From: an uncultured Lachnospiraceae bacterium
GTDB taxonomy: Bacteria > Bacillota > Clostridia > Lachnospirales > Lachnospiraceae
Direction: 5' to 3'
NCBI GenBank assembly: GCA_910586715.1
Contig: CAJUJG010000072.1
Span: 1 to 11,500 of the forward strand
Length of the DNA stretch: 11,500 nt
Positions 6,195-11,500 of this stretch are shown one piece after another. Under the pieces are notes generated by a model. The model was not told the DNA's origin. It saw nothing but the letters and a program-made list of their open reading frames with translations, and made no database searches. Made by a program: the position numbers and the translations under genes. The number at the start of each line of letters is the position of its first letter. The first letter of the stretch is position 1.

Positions 6195-6223
6195 AGCATT
6201 ATCAGACATATATGTGCTATAAT
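6195..6223 (+). promoter_or_regulatory. Extended -10 promoter for the 6271-7794 gene cluster
   Basis: TGCTATAAT at 6215-6223 is a perfect -10 with the extended TG element. The -35 position (6195-6200, AGCATT) is poor, as tolerated by extended -10 promoters. The palindrome ACATATATGT (6206-6215) lies immediately upstream and could be an operator, or chance in AT-rich DNA. A start near 6230 gives a 40-nt leader. The rest of the 6020-6264 spacer is AT-rich with no gene seen. Confidence 0.65.
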
Positions 6224-6270
6224 CTAAAAAGACAGAAAATTTGCAGGTGCAGTAAGAATGGAGGTTGATC

Positions 6271-6546
6271 ATGGACTTAAAAATTAATGACGCGGAAAAC
6301 ATCACAATGACACATACAGGACTGCTTCCGGGAAAAAACGGAAAAGTGATACACGTATGCTTTGAACGAAAAACAAAGAAGGGAAACGATTACGCGGAAA
6401 TCATACTCCCAAGCAGAAAGGTCGTAAATTCCAAAGGCTTTGACGAAGGAGAGCTTGCGCAGCTAAGCCTCTACCTCAAAGGACAGGAAAAAAGCATTAT
6501 CAAAAAAGCAAAGCAAATTGATCATGACTTAATCTTTAATCTATAA
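6271..6546 (+). CDS. Small conserved-looking protein of unknown function (91 aa)
   Basis: I do not recognise this family. The 91-aa product (MDLKINDAENITMTHTG...) is soluble, lysine-rich (pI probably basic), with a short beta-type N-terminal half (GKVIHVCFERKTKKGNDYAEIILP) and an alpha-helical C-terminal half (EGELAQLSLYLKGQEKSIIKKAKQID). It has no signal peptide, membrane segment or cysteine cluster. GGAGG at 6260-6264, 6 nt before ATG 6271, fixes the start; a TTG at 6265 two codons earlier lies against the site and is rejected. It is the first gene after an extended -10 promoter and ends 15 bp before the radical SAM gene, so the two are almost certainly co-transcribed. Any functional link is inference from position. 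Confidence 0.85.
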   Translation: MDLKINDAENITMTHTGLLPGKNGKVIHVCFERKTKKGNDYAEIILPSRKVVNSKGFDEGELAQLSLYLKGQEKSIIKKAKQIDHDLIFNL

Positions 6547-6561
6547 AACCGGAGGAGACAA

Positions 6562-7491
6562 ATGTTCCAAACACTTGACAGCACAGCCATGCAGGCGTGC
6601 GGCTTATGCCCGAGAAACTGCAGCGCGGACAGAAACAACGGTATTAGAGGATACTGTAAGGAAACTGCCTTGGTAAGGGTCGCAAGGGCTTCCCTCCATA
6701 TGTGGGAGGAGCCTTGTATCAGTGGGACAAAAGGTTCCGGTACGATTTTTTTCTCTGGCTGCCCGCTTCGCTGCATCTATTGTCAAAATCAGGACATAGC
6801 GCTGGGAAATAAAGGAGAACCGCTCACAACCGACGAGCTTTGCAGGATATTTTTGCTGTTGCAGGAAAAAGATGCCGAAAATATTAACCTGGTGACACCG
6901 ACGCATTTTGTGCCGCAGATTGCGTCTGCGCTAGAGCGCGCAAAGGAAAGAGGGCTTGTGCTGCCGATTGTTTATAATACCGCAAGCTATGAGCACGTAG
7001 AAACAATCAGGCGGCTCGACGGACTGGTAAACATTTATCTGCCCGATTTCAAATATTGGTCAGACACTGTATCACGGCGCTATTCCAATACGCCGGACTA
7101 TGTTTCCTATGCAAAAAAAGCGATAGCGGAAATGGTAAGACAGACAAAAAGCCCTATTTTTGAAAACGGAATGATGAAGCGTGGCACAATTGTAAGGCAT
7201 ATGGTTCTTCCAGGGCACACGAAGGAGTCCCAAAATATCATACACTATTTATATGAAACCTATCAGGATGACATTTATATCAGTATCATGAACCAGTATA
7301 CACCGCCAAAATCAATTGCAGCGTCAGGCTTTCCCGAGCTTTCAAGAAGGGTGACAAAACGGGAATATGGGAAAGTCATTAATTATGCAATCAGTCTTGG
7401 CGTGACAAATGCTTTTATTCAGGAAGGCGAAACGGCAAAGGAGAGTTTCATCCCTGATTTTGACGATTTCGGGTTTTTGAATGAAATATAA
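6562..7491 (+). CDS. PflX-like radical SAM protein (COG1313 type)
   Basis: A 309-aa cytosolic radical SAM protein. The FFSGCPLRCIYCQN motif gives the Cys-x3-Cys-x2-Cys triad (C67, C71, C74) that binds the 4Fe-4S cluster used to cleave S-adenosylmethionine. An N-terminal cysteine cluster CGLCPRNC...GYC (C13, C16, C20, C32) marks the 'PflX' group annotated as pyruvate formate-lyase activase-like, also related to the radical SAM enzyme of AmmeMemoRadiSam clusters. Later conserved-looking stretches are VTPTHFVPQI, YNTASYE, IYLPDFKYW, VRHMVLPGH and ISIMNQYTP. No glycyl radical enzyme lies beside it, so activase function cannot be assumed and the true substrate is unknown. GGAGGAG at 6551-6557 precedes ATG 6562 by 4 nt. 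Full length for the family, with no missing motif seen. Confidence 0.93.
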   Translation: MFQTLDSTAMQACGLCPRNCSADRNNGIRGYCKETALVRVARASLHMWEEPCISGTKGSGTIFFSGCPLRCIYCQNQDIALGNKGEPLTTDELCRIFLLLQEKDAENINLVTPTHFVPQIASALERAKERGLVLPIVYNTASYEHVETIRRLDGLVNIYLPDFKYWSDTVSRRYSNTPDYVSYAKKAIAEMVRQTKSPIFENGMMKRGTIVRHMVLPGHTKESQNIIHYLYETYQDDIYISIMNQYTPPKSIAASGFPELSRRVTKREYGKVINYAISLGVTNAFIQEGETAKESFIPDFDDFGFLNEI

Positions 7492-7512
7492 ACGAAACGG
7501 AGTTGACATAGA

Positions 7513-7794
7513 ATGCTTACAAGAGATGATTTCCTATCATTAAATTTTATCGAAAAGGAAGACTTTACCGGAAGCCATAAAGGAATGCGCTTCATGCTTC
7601 ATAAAGAAGTCGTGGAAGACGAAAAAAAGCTAAAGGCATATGTATGGAGCGAACCGTTTGGATTTACGTCCACACCTGACGAGCAAAAGCTTTCGGAGCT
7701 GTTTGCATTTAACGAAGAAGGGCTAGAACAGGCAATCAACTGGATGAACGAACGCTATGAGCTTGTGCGTTGTCGGGAAGAATATTTGATTTAG
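7513..7794 (+). CDS. Small unknown acidic protein (93 aa) downstream of PflX-like gene
   Basis: No family recognised. The 93-aa product (MLTRDDFLSLNFIEKEDFTG...) is soluble and acidic, with several aromatic residues (YVWSEPFGFTSTP) in the middle and a C-terminal helix-like region (EEGLEQAINWMNERYELVRC). It has no signal peptide or TM segment and one late cysteine. GGAG at 7499-7502 lies 10 nt before ATG 7513. It starts 21 bp after the radical SAM gene on the same strand and is followed by a strong terminator, so it is the last gene of that cluster. A TTGACA within the short gap (7503-7508) has no matching -10 and is probably coincidental. Confidence 0.85.
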   Translation: MLTRDDFLSLNFIEKEDFTGSHKGMRFMLHKEVVEDEKKLKAYVWSEPFGFTSTPDEQKLSELFAFNEEGLEQAINWMNERYELVRCREEYLI

Positions 7795-7811
7795 GATTGA
7801 TTTAAAAGAAA

Positions 7812-7848
7812 AAAACAACCTACATGACGGTATAGGTTGTTTTCTTTT
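7812..7848. terminator. Bidirectional terminator between the 93-aa gene and rpsT
   Basis: Stem AAAACAACCTA (7812-7822) pairs perfectly with TAGGTTGTTTT (7833-7843), with a 10-nt loop. T-tracts follow on both strands (TTTTCTTTTT on plus, TTTTTTTCTTTT on minus), so it can serve both convergent genes. Confidence 0.93.
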
Positions 7849-7868
7849 TATAATAATATATTAAAAAA

Positions 7869-8132
7869 TTAAGCCATTTGATTGACTGCCTTAGATAAAC
7901 GGGAAACTTTTCTTGAAGCATAATTCTTATGATATACGCCCTTTGTTGTAGCCTTATCAATAACGCTTGTAGCGTTCAATAAAGCAGCAGCAGCAGCTTC
8001 CTTATCCTTGGCATCGATAGCCGCATAAACTTTTTTAATCGCAGTCTTAACACCGGACTTAATCGCTTTATTTCTGTCAGCCTTTGTTCTGTTTACTAAA
8101 ATTCTCTTTTTAGCGGATTTGATGTTTGCCAT
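7869..8132 (-). CDS. rpsT: 30S ribosomal protein S20
   Basis: An 87-aa, very basic, helical ribosomal protein that binds 16S rRNA early in small-subunit assembly. It begins MANIKSAKKRILVNRTKADRNK and ends YASRKVSRLSKAVNQMA, both typical of S20; the Ala-rich stretch AKDKEAAAAALLNA lies in the middle. GGGAGGT (8147-8141) is 8 nt from ATG 8132, an ideal Shine-Dalgarno. It is a single-gene unit on the minus strand, divergent from gpr and convergent with the small gene before it. This rpsT/gpr neighbourhood is common in Firmicutes. A -10-like TATTAT (8174-8169) lies upstream without a clear -35. No S20-binding leader structure is evident. Confidence 0.98.
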   Translation of the reverse strand: MANIKSAKKRILVNRTKADRNKAIKSGVKTAIKKVYAAIDAKDKEAAAAALLNATSVIDKATTKGVYHKNYASRKVSRLSKAVNQMA

Positions 8133-8230
8133 GCCTTGACACCTCCCATTTTCTCATAATTTGTTAAAATAATACGTTTTATTAAAGCCGGACACGGACG
8201 TTTTAATTAAACATACTCACATATTGTAAT

Positions 8231-8260
8231 TTATGGAACTAAATCTGTCAATACATATTC
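8231..8260 (+). promoter_or_regulatory. Weak candidate forespore sigma (SigF/SigG-type) promoter of gpr
   Basis: CATATTC (8254-8260, five of seven to the SigG -10 CATAMTA) lies 18 nt after TTATG (8231-8235, three of five to GMATR). Established knowledge says gpr is forespore-expressed from SigF/SigG in Bacillus. The match here is imperfect. Confidence 0.25.
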
Positions 8261-8319
8261 TAAAAAAAAAAAGAAAAAATAACTGTTACAACGATATTAT
8301 CCGACGAGGAGGCGCAGGT

Positions 8320-9240
8320 ATGCAACAGTTTCAGGTAAGAACAGATTTGGCATTGGAGGCAACAGAAAGCGTACGCAAAAGTGTTGCAGGAGATTTAAGG
8401 GGGATTGCAATTGAGGAATATGATGCGATGGAAGATGTGCATATTTCAAAAGTAGTAATATTGAGCAAAAATGCGGCAAAAAGCATGGGGAAGCCAATGG
8501 GGACTTATATTACGCTTGAGGCAGCCGATTTGCAGGAAAGCGATGAGGATTATCACAGGGAAATTTCGAAGGAGCTTGCAAAACAGTTAAGAGGAGTGCT
8601 GCCCGACATCCATGAGGAGAAATCTATTCTTGTAGTGGGGCTAGGCAACAGAGACGTGACAGCCGATTCTTTAGGACCGTGTACGGTTGATAATCTGTTT
8701 ATTACACGGCATATTATCAAAGAATACGGAAAGCAGGCATACCGAGTGCCTAAAATCCATCAAATCAGCGCACTGGTCCCCGGTGTTATGGCAAAGACCG
8801 GAATGGAAACAGCGGAAATCATAAAGGGTGTCATAAAGGAAACAAATCCTGACATAGTTATAGTAATAGATGCGCTTGCCGCAAGAAGCACAAAGCGTCT
8901 CAACCGTACCGTGCAGATTACGGATACGGGAATTCATCCCGGTTCCGGTGTGGGCAATCATAGAAACGCTCTGACAAAAGAGAGCCTGGGTGTGCCTGTT
9001 ATCGCAATCGGAATACCGATGGTAGTGGATGCCGGAACCATTGTGTCGGATGCGCTTGAAAAGCTGTCTCATGAATATGTGGGGGGAAAGGCATCGTTGG
9101 ACTATTTTAGGAATAGTACAGACAATCAGCTTCATAATATGTATGTAACAGCTAAAAATATAGACGAAACCTCAAAAAGACTAAGCTTTACCTTGTCCGA
9201 GGCAATTAATATTGCCCTTGACATGGGGCAGGAGGAGTAA
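8320..9240 (+). CDS. gpr: Germination protease (GPR)
   Basis: A 306-aa atypical aspartic endopeptidase (MEROPS A25) that degrades small acid-soluble proteins when a spore germinates. It is stored in the forespore as a zymogen that trims its own N-terminus, here the short MQQFQVRTDLALEA region. Catalytic-region motifs are clear: GLGNRDVTADSLGP with Asp116 and IVIDALAARSTKR with Asp184, 68 apart (127 and 193 in B. megaterium GPR), then TDTGIHPGSGVGNHR. The start is ATG 8320, with GAGGAGG (8306-8312) 7 nt upstream; the frame opens at ATG 8233, but the extra 29 residues are Lys/Asn-rich translation of an A-tract and are rejected. spoIIP follows 3 bp later, the usual gpr-spoIIP operon. A weak forespore-type promoter is noted at 8231-8260. 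Confidence 0.97.
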   Translation: MQQFQVRTDLALEATESVRKSVAGDLRGIAIEEYDAMEDVHISKVVILSKNAAKSMGKPMGTYITLEAADLQESDEDYHREISKELAKQLRGVLPDIHEEKSILVVGLGNRDVTADSLGPCTVDNLFITRHIIKEYGKQAYRVPKIHQISALVPGVMAKTGMETAEIIKGVIKETNPDIVIVIDALAARSTKRLNRTVQITDTGIHPGSGVGNHRNALTKESLGVPVIAIGIPMVVDAGTIVSDALEKLSHEYVGGKASLDYFRNSTDNQLHNMYVTAKNIDETSKRLSFTLSEAINIALDMGQEE

Positions 9241-9243
9241 TCC

Positions 9244-10455
9244 GTGAAAAAAAGACTGATATTGGCAGCAGCATTTGCTATTCTTGTGTTTAACCTTGTT
9301 GTTAGAGTGAGGGCTGATTTTCTAACTTCCGATTTAGGAATTTCACAGCGGCTTTTTCGGGCATCTGTTGATCAATGGCTTGTACTGTGCAATTCCTTTT
9401 TGGCTTTTTCAGACAGTAACTGGGAAAAAAGAAGCCTTGGGGAGAAAGTATGGAATGCGACATGGGAAATGCTGCCCGTGGTAACGTTTGCAGAGAGCGA
9501 TCTTAGAGAAGAGGCATATCTGTCCGAATATCTTCAGCAAAAGGAATCAAAGATAACACCGCTTGAAGCTGCGGTGCTCGCCGAAAACGAGGCGGTAAAT
9601 AAAACGGCAAACGAAACGCTAAACGGTCCTGAGACGGATATGACGAATCATATGACAGATTTTATTCCGGCAGCAGCGCCGCAGGCGGTTTACTCTAGAC
9701 AGCAGCTTCAGGATGAGGGATTTGTCAAGGGGACGTTCTACTCGGAGGATCCCACCACGATGATACGGGCAGGACAACTTGACTTTAATACCTTAATGGG
9801 ATTTGACGCGACTTTAAAACAAGACAACACCATGCCTCAGATTTTGATTTATCATACGCATTCTCAAGAAACATACATAGATTCCGTGCCAAATGACGAG
9901 AATACCTCCATTATGGGTGTCGGAGAACATTTGAGCAATATTCTGCGGACAAAATACGGTTACAACGTCATACACCATATGGGAAAATATGATGTTGAAG
10001 GCAGAGATTATGCGTATTCCAATGCGATGGCGGATATTGAAAATGTGCTTGTACAGAATCCGTCCGTGGAGGTTATTATTGATCTTCACAGGGATGAGAC
10101 AAATGCAGACACAAGGCTGGTGACCAATATTCAGAACAAAACGATGGCAAGATTCATGTTTTTTAACGGGCTCAGCTATACAAGGGAGCTTGGAGAACTT
10201 ACAAGCCTGCCCAATCCGTATGTACAGGATAATCTTTCCTTTGCATTTCAGATGCAGCTGTTTGCCGAGGAATATTATCCGGGGCTTACACGGCGAATAT
10301 ATCTGAAAGGCTATCGGTATAATATGCATTACAGACCAAAAACACTGCTGATTGAACTGGGGTCGCAAACCAATACCGTGGAGGAGGCAATGAACTCCTG
10401 CGAACCGCTTGCGCATATTATTTCGGAAGTGTTAAATGGCACAAATAAACAGTAA
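9244..10455 (+). CDS. spoIIP: Stage II sporulation protein P
   Basis: A 403-aa membrane-anchored peptidoglycan hydrolase of the SpoIIDMP complex. It cuts stem peptides and cross-links so the mother-cell membrane can engulf the forespore. One N-terminal TM helix (about 5-22) is followed by a variable, Ala/Glu/Asn-rich linker to about 195. The amidase domain follows: ILIYHTHSQETYID (His204, His206, Glu209), VIIDLHRDET (His282, Asp284) and LIELGSQTNT (Glu371), the metal-ligand and catalytic positions expected for this family. The start is GTG 9244, 3 bp after the gpr stop, with GGAGGAG (9231-9237) at the end of gpr, so translation is probably coupled. No frameshift or missing motif. In Bacillus spoIIP is expressed in the mother cell under SigE as well as with gpr, but no clear SigE promoter was found here. 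Confidence 0.96.
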   Translation: MKKRLILAAAFAILVFNLVVRVRADFLTSDLGISQRLFRASVDQWLVLCNSFLAFSDSNWEKRSLGEKVWNATWEMLPVVTFAESDLREEAYLSEYLQQKESKITPLEAAVLAENEAVNKTANETLNGPETDMTNHMTDFIPAAAPQAVYSRQQLQDEGFVKGTFYSEDPTTMIRAGQLDFNTLMGFDATLKQDNTMPQILIYHTHSQETYIDSVPNDENTSIMGVGEHLSNILRTKYGYNVIHHMGKYDVEGRDYAYSNAMADIENVLVQNPSVEVIIDLHRDETNADTRLVTNIQNKTMARFMFFNGLSYTRELGELTSLPNPYVQDNLSFAFQMQLFAEEYYPGLTRRIYLKGYRYNMHYRPKTLLIELGSQTNTVEEAMNSCEPLAHIISEVLNGTNKQ

Positions 10456-10468
10456 TCGACTGTTTTTT
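10447..10468 (+). terminator. Short terminator overlapping the spoIIP stop codon
   Basis: AAACAGT (10447-10453) pairs with ACTGTTT (10459-10465) around a 5-nt loop (AATCG), followed by more T (to 10468). The stop codon is inside the hairpin. The 7-bp AT-rich stem is weak, so read-through is likely. Confidence 0.6.
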
Positions 10469-10551
10469 AGCGTCGTATAGAAAATATTGCCCAAAAAGGA
10501 GAGGGAAAAGCTAGGACAAAATCACGAAAATAAGGCTTTCTGCGGGTTTTT

Positions 10552-10581
10552 CTTACAAAACTGCATTTATGGTGGTATACT
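10552..10581 (+). promoter_or_regulatory. Extended -10 promoter for the CarD-family gene
   Basis: CTTACA (10552-10557, four of six) and TATACT (10576-10581, five of six) are 18 nt apart, with a TG one base before the -10 (TGGTATACT). A start near 10588 gives a leader of about 44 nt, separating this gene from gpr-spoIIP. Confidence 0.7.
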
Positions 10582-10631
10582 ATATATGTAGTGTTTTTGT
10601 TTTGGGATTCAGGAAAGGCGTGAGCATCAGT

Positions 10632-11138
10632 ATGTTTGAAATTGGTGATTTTGTGATTAAGGCAAATAACGGTATCTGCAGAGTGGATGACATCGGTCAT
10701 CTTGATATATCCACCGTAAATAAGGAAAGACTTTATTTTTTCCTGACGCCGTTAAATGAGACAGGCACAAAGCTGTATGTACCTGCAGATAAGGCGGACA
10801 ATGGTCTGCGAAGAGTGATTACGGAGGATGAAGCATGGCAGTTTATTGATAAAATACCAAAGATTGCCGAGGCATGGATAACGGATGATAAACAGAGAGA
10901 ACAAAAATATAAAGAAGCGATCCAAAGCTGTGATCCGGAAAAACTGATGAGTATCATTAAAAATATGTATGCCAGAATGCAGAAAAGAACAGCGCAGGGG
11001 AAAAAGAGCACTTCTGTCGACGAACATTTTTTCAAAATTGCAGAAAATAACCTGTATACTGAGCTTGCGTTTGCAATTGGAAAAAACAAGGAGGACATGC
11101 AGCATATTATTACGGAAAAAATTGCGGAGAAGGCATGA
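10632..11138 (+). CDS. CarD-family (CarD_CdnL_TRCF domain) transcriptional regulator
   Basis: A 168-aa protein opening with MFEIGDFVIKANNGICRVDDIG, the RNA-polymerase-interacting beta domain shared by CarD, CdnL and TRCF. The next stretch, YFFLTPLNETGTKLYVPAD, completes this fold (about residues 1-60). The rest is helical and charged (IITEDEAWQFIDKIP... to the AEKA end), as in CarD proteins that bind polymerase and promoter DNA to steady the open complex. Family members act as general regulators at rRNA and stress promoters; the targets here are unknown. The frame opens at ATG 10569 and has GTG 10620, but family alignment and AGGAAAGG (10611-10618) favour ATG 10632 despite a 13-nt spacing. 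It has its own promoter and follows spoIIP, with no proven link. Confidence 0.88.
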   Translation: MFEIGDFVIKANNGICRVDDIGHLDISTVNKERLYFFLTPLNETGTKLYVPADKADNGLRRVITEDEAWQFIDKIPKIAEAWITDDKQREQKYKEAIQSCDPEKLMSIIKNMYARMQKRTAQGKKSTSVDEHFFKIAENNLYTELAFAIGKNKEDMQHIITEKIAEKA

Positions 11139-11163
11139 GGAAAAAAGAGAACACAATTCAAAC

Positions 11164-11198
11164 AATTTGCTGCCGTGGATGGTTTCCGGCAGCAAATT
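11164..11198 (+). terminator. Strong stem-loop after the CarD gene (probable terminator, poor U-tract)
   Basis: AATTTGCTGCCG (11164-11175) pairs perfectly with CGGCAGCAAATT (11187-11198), a 12-bp stem with an 11-nt loop. There is no immediate T-run; an imperfect second hairpin ending CCTTTTAA (to 11220) follows. It could be a weak terminator or a processing/stability element. No gene is seen from 11139 to the window end. Confidence 0.6.
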
Positions 11199-11261
11199 AA
11201 AGCTAAAAAAAGCCTTTTAAAGAATGAATTAAAAAAAGTTGAAAATTTATACAATTTGTTG

Positions 11262-11290
11262 TTGACAGATAAGATTTGAAGTGATAAGAT
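11262..11290 (+). promoter_or_regulatory. Sigma-A-type promoter, first of a promoter cluster
   Basis: Perfect TTGACA (11262-11267) with TAAGAT (11285-11290, four of six) 17 nt apart. The motif GATAAGAT occurs twice here (11268-11275 and 11283-11290). The predicted start is near 11297, just before an inverted repeat. Confidence 0.65.
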
Positions 11291-11301
11291 AATTTCTGTC
11301 G

Positions 11302-11341
11302 TCAAACAAGAGCAAGTAAATTTCTGCTTATCATTGTTTGA
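11302..11341 (+). repeat. Inverted repeat just after the first promoter start
   Basis: TCAAACAA (11302-11309) and TTGTTTGA (11334-11341) are perfect inverted repeats with an inner AGCA/TGCT pair, so an RNA from the promoter at 11262 would fold into a hairpin within its first 45 nt. It has no T-tract and is not followed by a gene in view. Confidence 0.55.
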
Positions 11342-11369
11342 AAGATAAATAAAAATATGCAAAAAAGTG

Positions 11370-11486
11370 CTTGACAAAATATGACAGTCTATGGTAACCT
11401 AAATAAGCTCTCATAAATGAGGGCGGGCATATAACAGCCTATAAGGCTGAGAACCTTGACAAATAAACAGTAATGCAACCCTGAAA
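11370..11486 (+). repeat. Imperfect direct repeat of promoter-like sequence (period about 85 bp)
   Basis: The stretch starting at 11370 (CTTGACAAAATATGACAGT) recurs at 11455 (CTTGACAAATAAACAGT), each followed by ATG, then AACC and AAA with small gaps. About 24 of 30 aligned bases agree by eye. The second copy supplies a third TTGACA (11456-11461) without a recognisable -10. Confidence 0.4.
11371..11400 (+). promoter_or_regulatory. Second TTGACA promoter
   Basis: Perfect TTGACA (11371-11376) with TAACCT (11395-11400, only three of six) at 18 nt. The poor -10 makes this less sure than the -35 suggests; an activator might be needed. A start near 11407 coincides with the first base of a hairpin. 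Confidence 0.45.
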
Positions 11487-11500
11487 ATTCTAAAAAAGAA
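11407..11500 (+). other. Possible structured leader RNA running out of the window
   Basis: From the predicted start, GCTCTC (11407-11412) pairs with GAGGGC (11419-11424), and AGCCT (11436-11440) with AGGCT (11444-11448). The second stem runs into CTGAGA (11447-11452), reminiscent of the TPP riboswitch, but the AACCTGATC and later parts are not present in the expected order. I cannot name a known riboswitch. The downstream gene lies beyond the window. Confidence 0.35.

Noticed and set aside
7503..7508. TTGACA between the PflX-like gene and the 93-aa gene
   Set aside because: No -10 at a workable distance; it lies in the ribosome-binding region of an operon gene.
8233..8319. N-terminal extension of GPR from ATG 8233
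   Set aside because: The extra residues are Lys/Asn-rich translation of an A-tract without a Shine-Dalgarno; ATG 8320 has a perfect one and the family start.
10441..11474. Identical 16-mer (ACAAATAAACAGTAAT) at 10441-10456 and 11459-11474
   Set aside because: AT-rich, in unrelated contexts (spoIIP end versus the promoter-like repeat); probably chance.
11425..11486. TPP riboswitch suggested by CTGAGA, ACC..TGA and TAATGC
   Set aside because: The pieces occur but the AACCTGATC-GG-TAAT-CC-AGCG block is not present in order, and P1 cannot be closed in the window.
1..11500. Mobile elements, CRISPR, tRNA, rRNA or toxin-antitoxin genes
   Set aside because: Looked for transposase or integrase motifs, regularly spaced repeats, tRNA-like cloverleaf ends and paired small genes; none supported apart from the gap-tail repeat.

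Overview
The window looks like a chromosomal segment from a spore-forming, low-to-mid GC Clostridia, most likely a Lachnospiraceae (cluster XIVa) member. The signs are the gap-pgk-tpi glycolytic order, AT-rich spacers with strong GGAGG ribosome binding sites, the gpr-spoIIP sporulation pair, a PflX-type radical SAM protein and a CarD-family regulator. The assignment is inferred from gene content and sequence style only.

Layout. Positions 1-69 hold the last 22 codons of gap. They are followed by two extra partial copies of the same 3' end as a 49-bp tandem repeat, then a strong terminator. Positions 343-2908 hold pgk, a two-TM DUF3592-like gene and tpiA, all plus strand, closed by a terminator. 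Positions 2992-3234 hold only a doubtful 30-codon ORF or gene remnant. Positions 3235-4534 (minus) hold an ECF sigma factor and its zinc-finger, multi-TM anti-sigma partner, overlapping by 8 bases, with a candidate autoregulatory ECF promoter. Next, also minus, is a DUF1266 lipoprotein (4679-6010), separated from the sigma gene by an unusual long terminator containing nested palindromes. A 260-bp AT-rich divergent spacer carries an extended -10 promoter facing each way. The plus-strand cluster 6271-7794 holds a 91-aa unknown, the PflX-like radical SAM protein and a 93-aa unknown. It ends in a bidirectional terminator shared with the convergent rpsT gene (minus). gpr (germination protease) and spoIIP then form a tight plus-strand operon, followed by a CarD-family regulator with its own promoter. 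The last 360 bases have no gene but contain stem-loops and three consensus TTGACA boxes leading out of the window.

How the genes fit together. gap, pgk and tpi are lower-glycolysis enzymes. The sigma/anti-sigma pair is a transmembrane signalling switch. gpr and spoIIP act in spore germination and forespore engulfment. The rest are housekeeping genes or unknowns. I see no insertion sequence, phage gene, CRISPR array, tRNA or rRNA. The most unusual structure is the repeated gap 3' end: the extra copies encode the same C-terminal residues but differ from the live gene only at third codon positions across the coding part, so they look like the tail of a different gap allele or old integration-site duplications.
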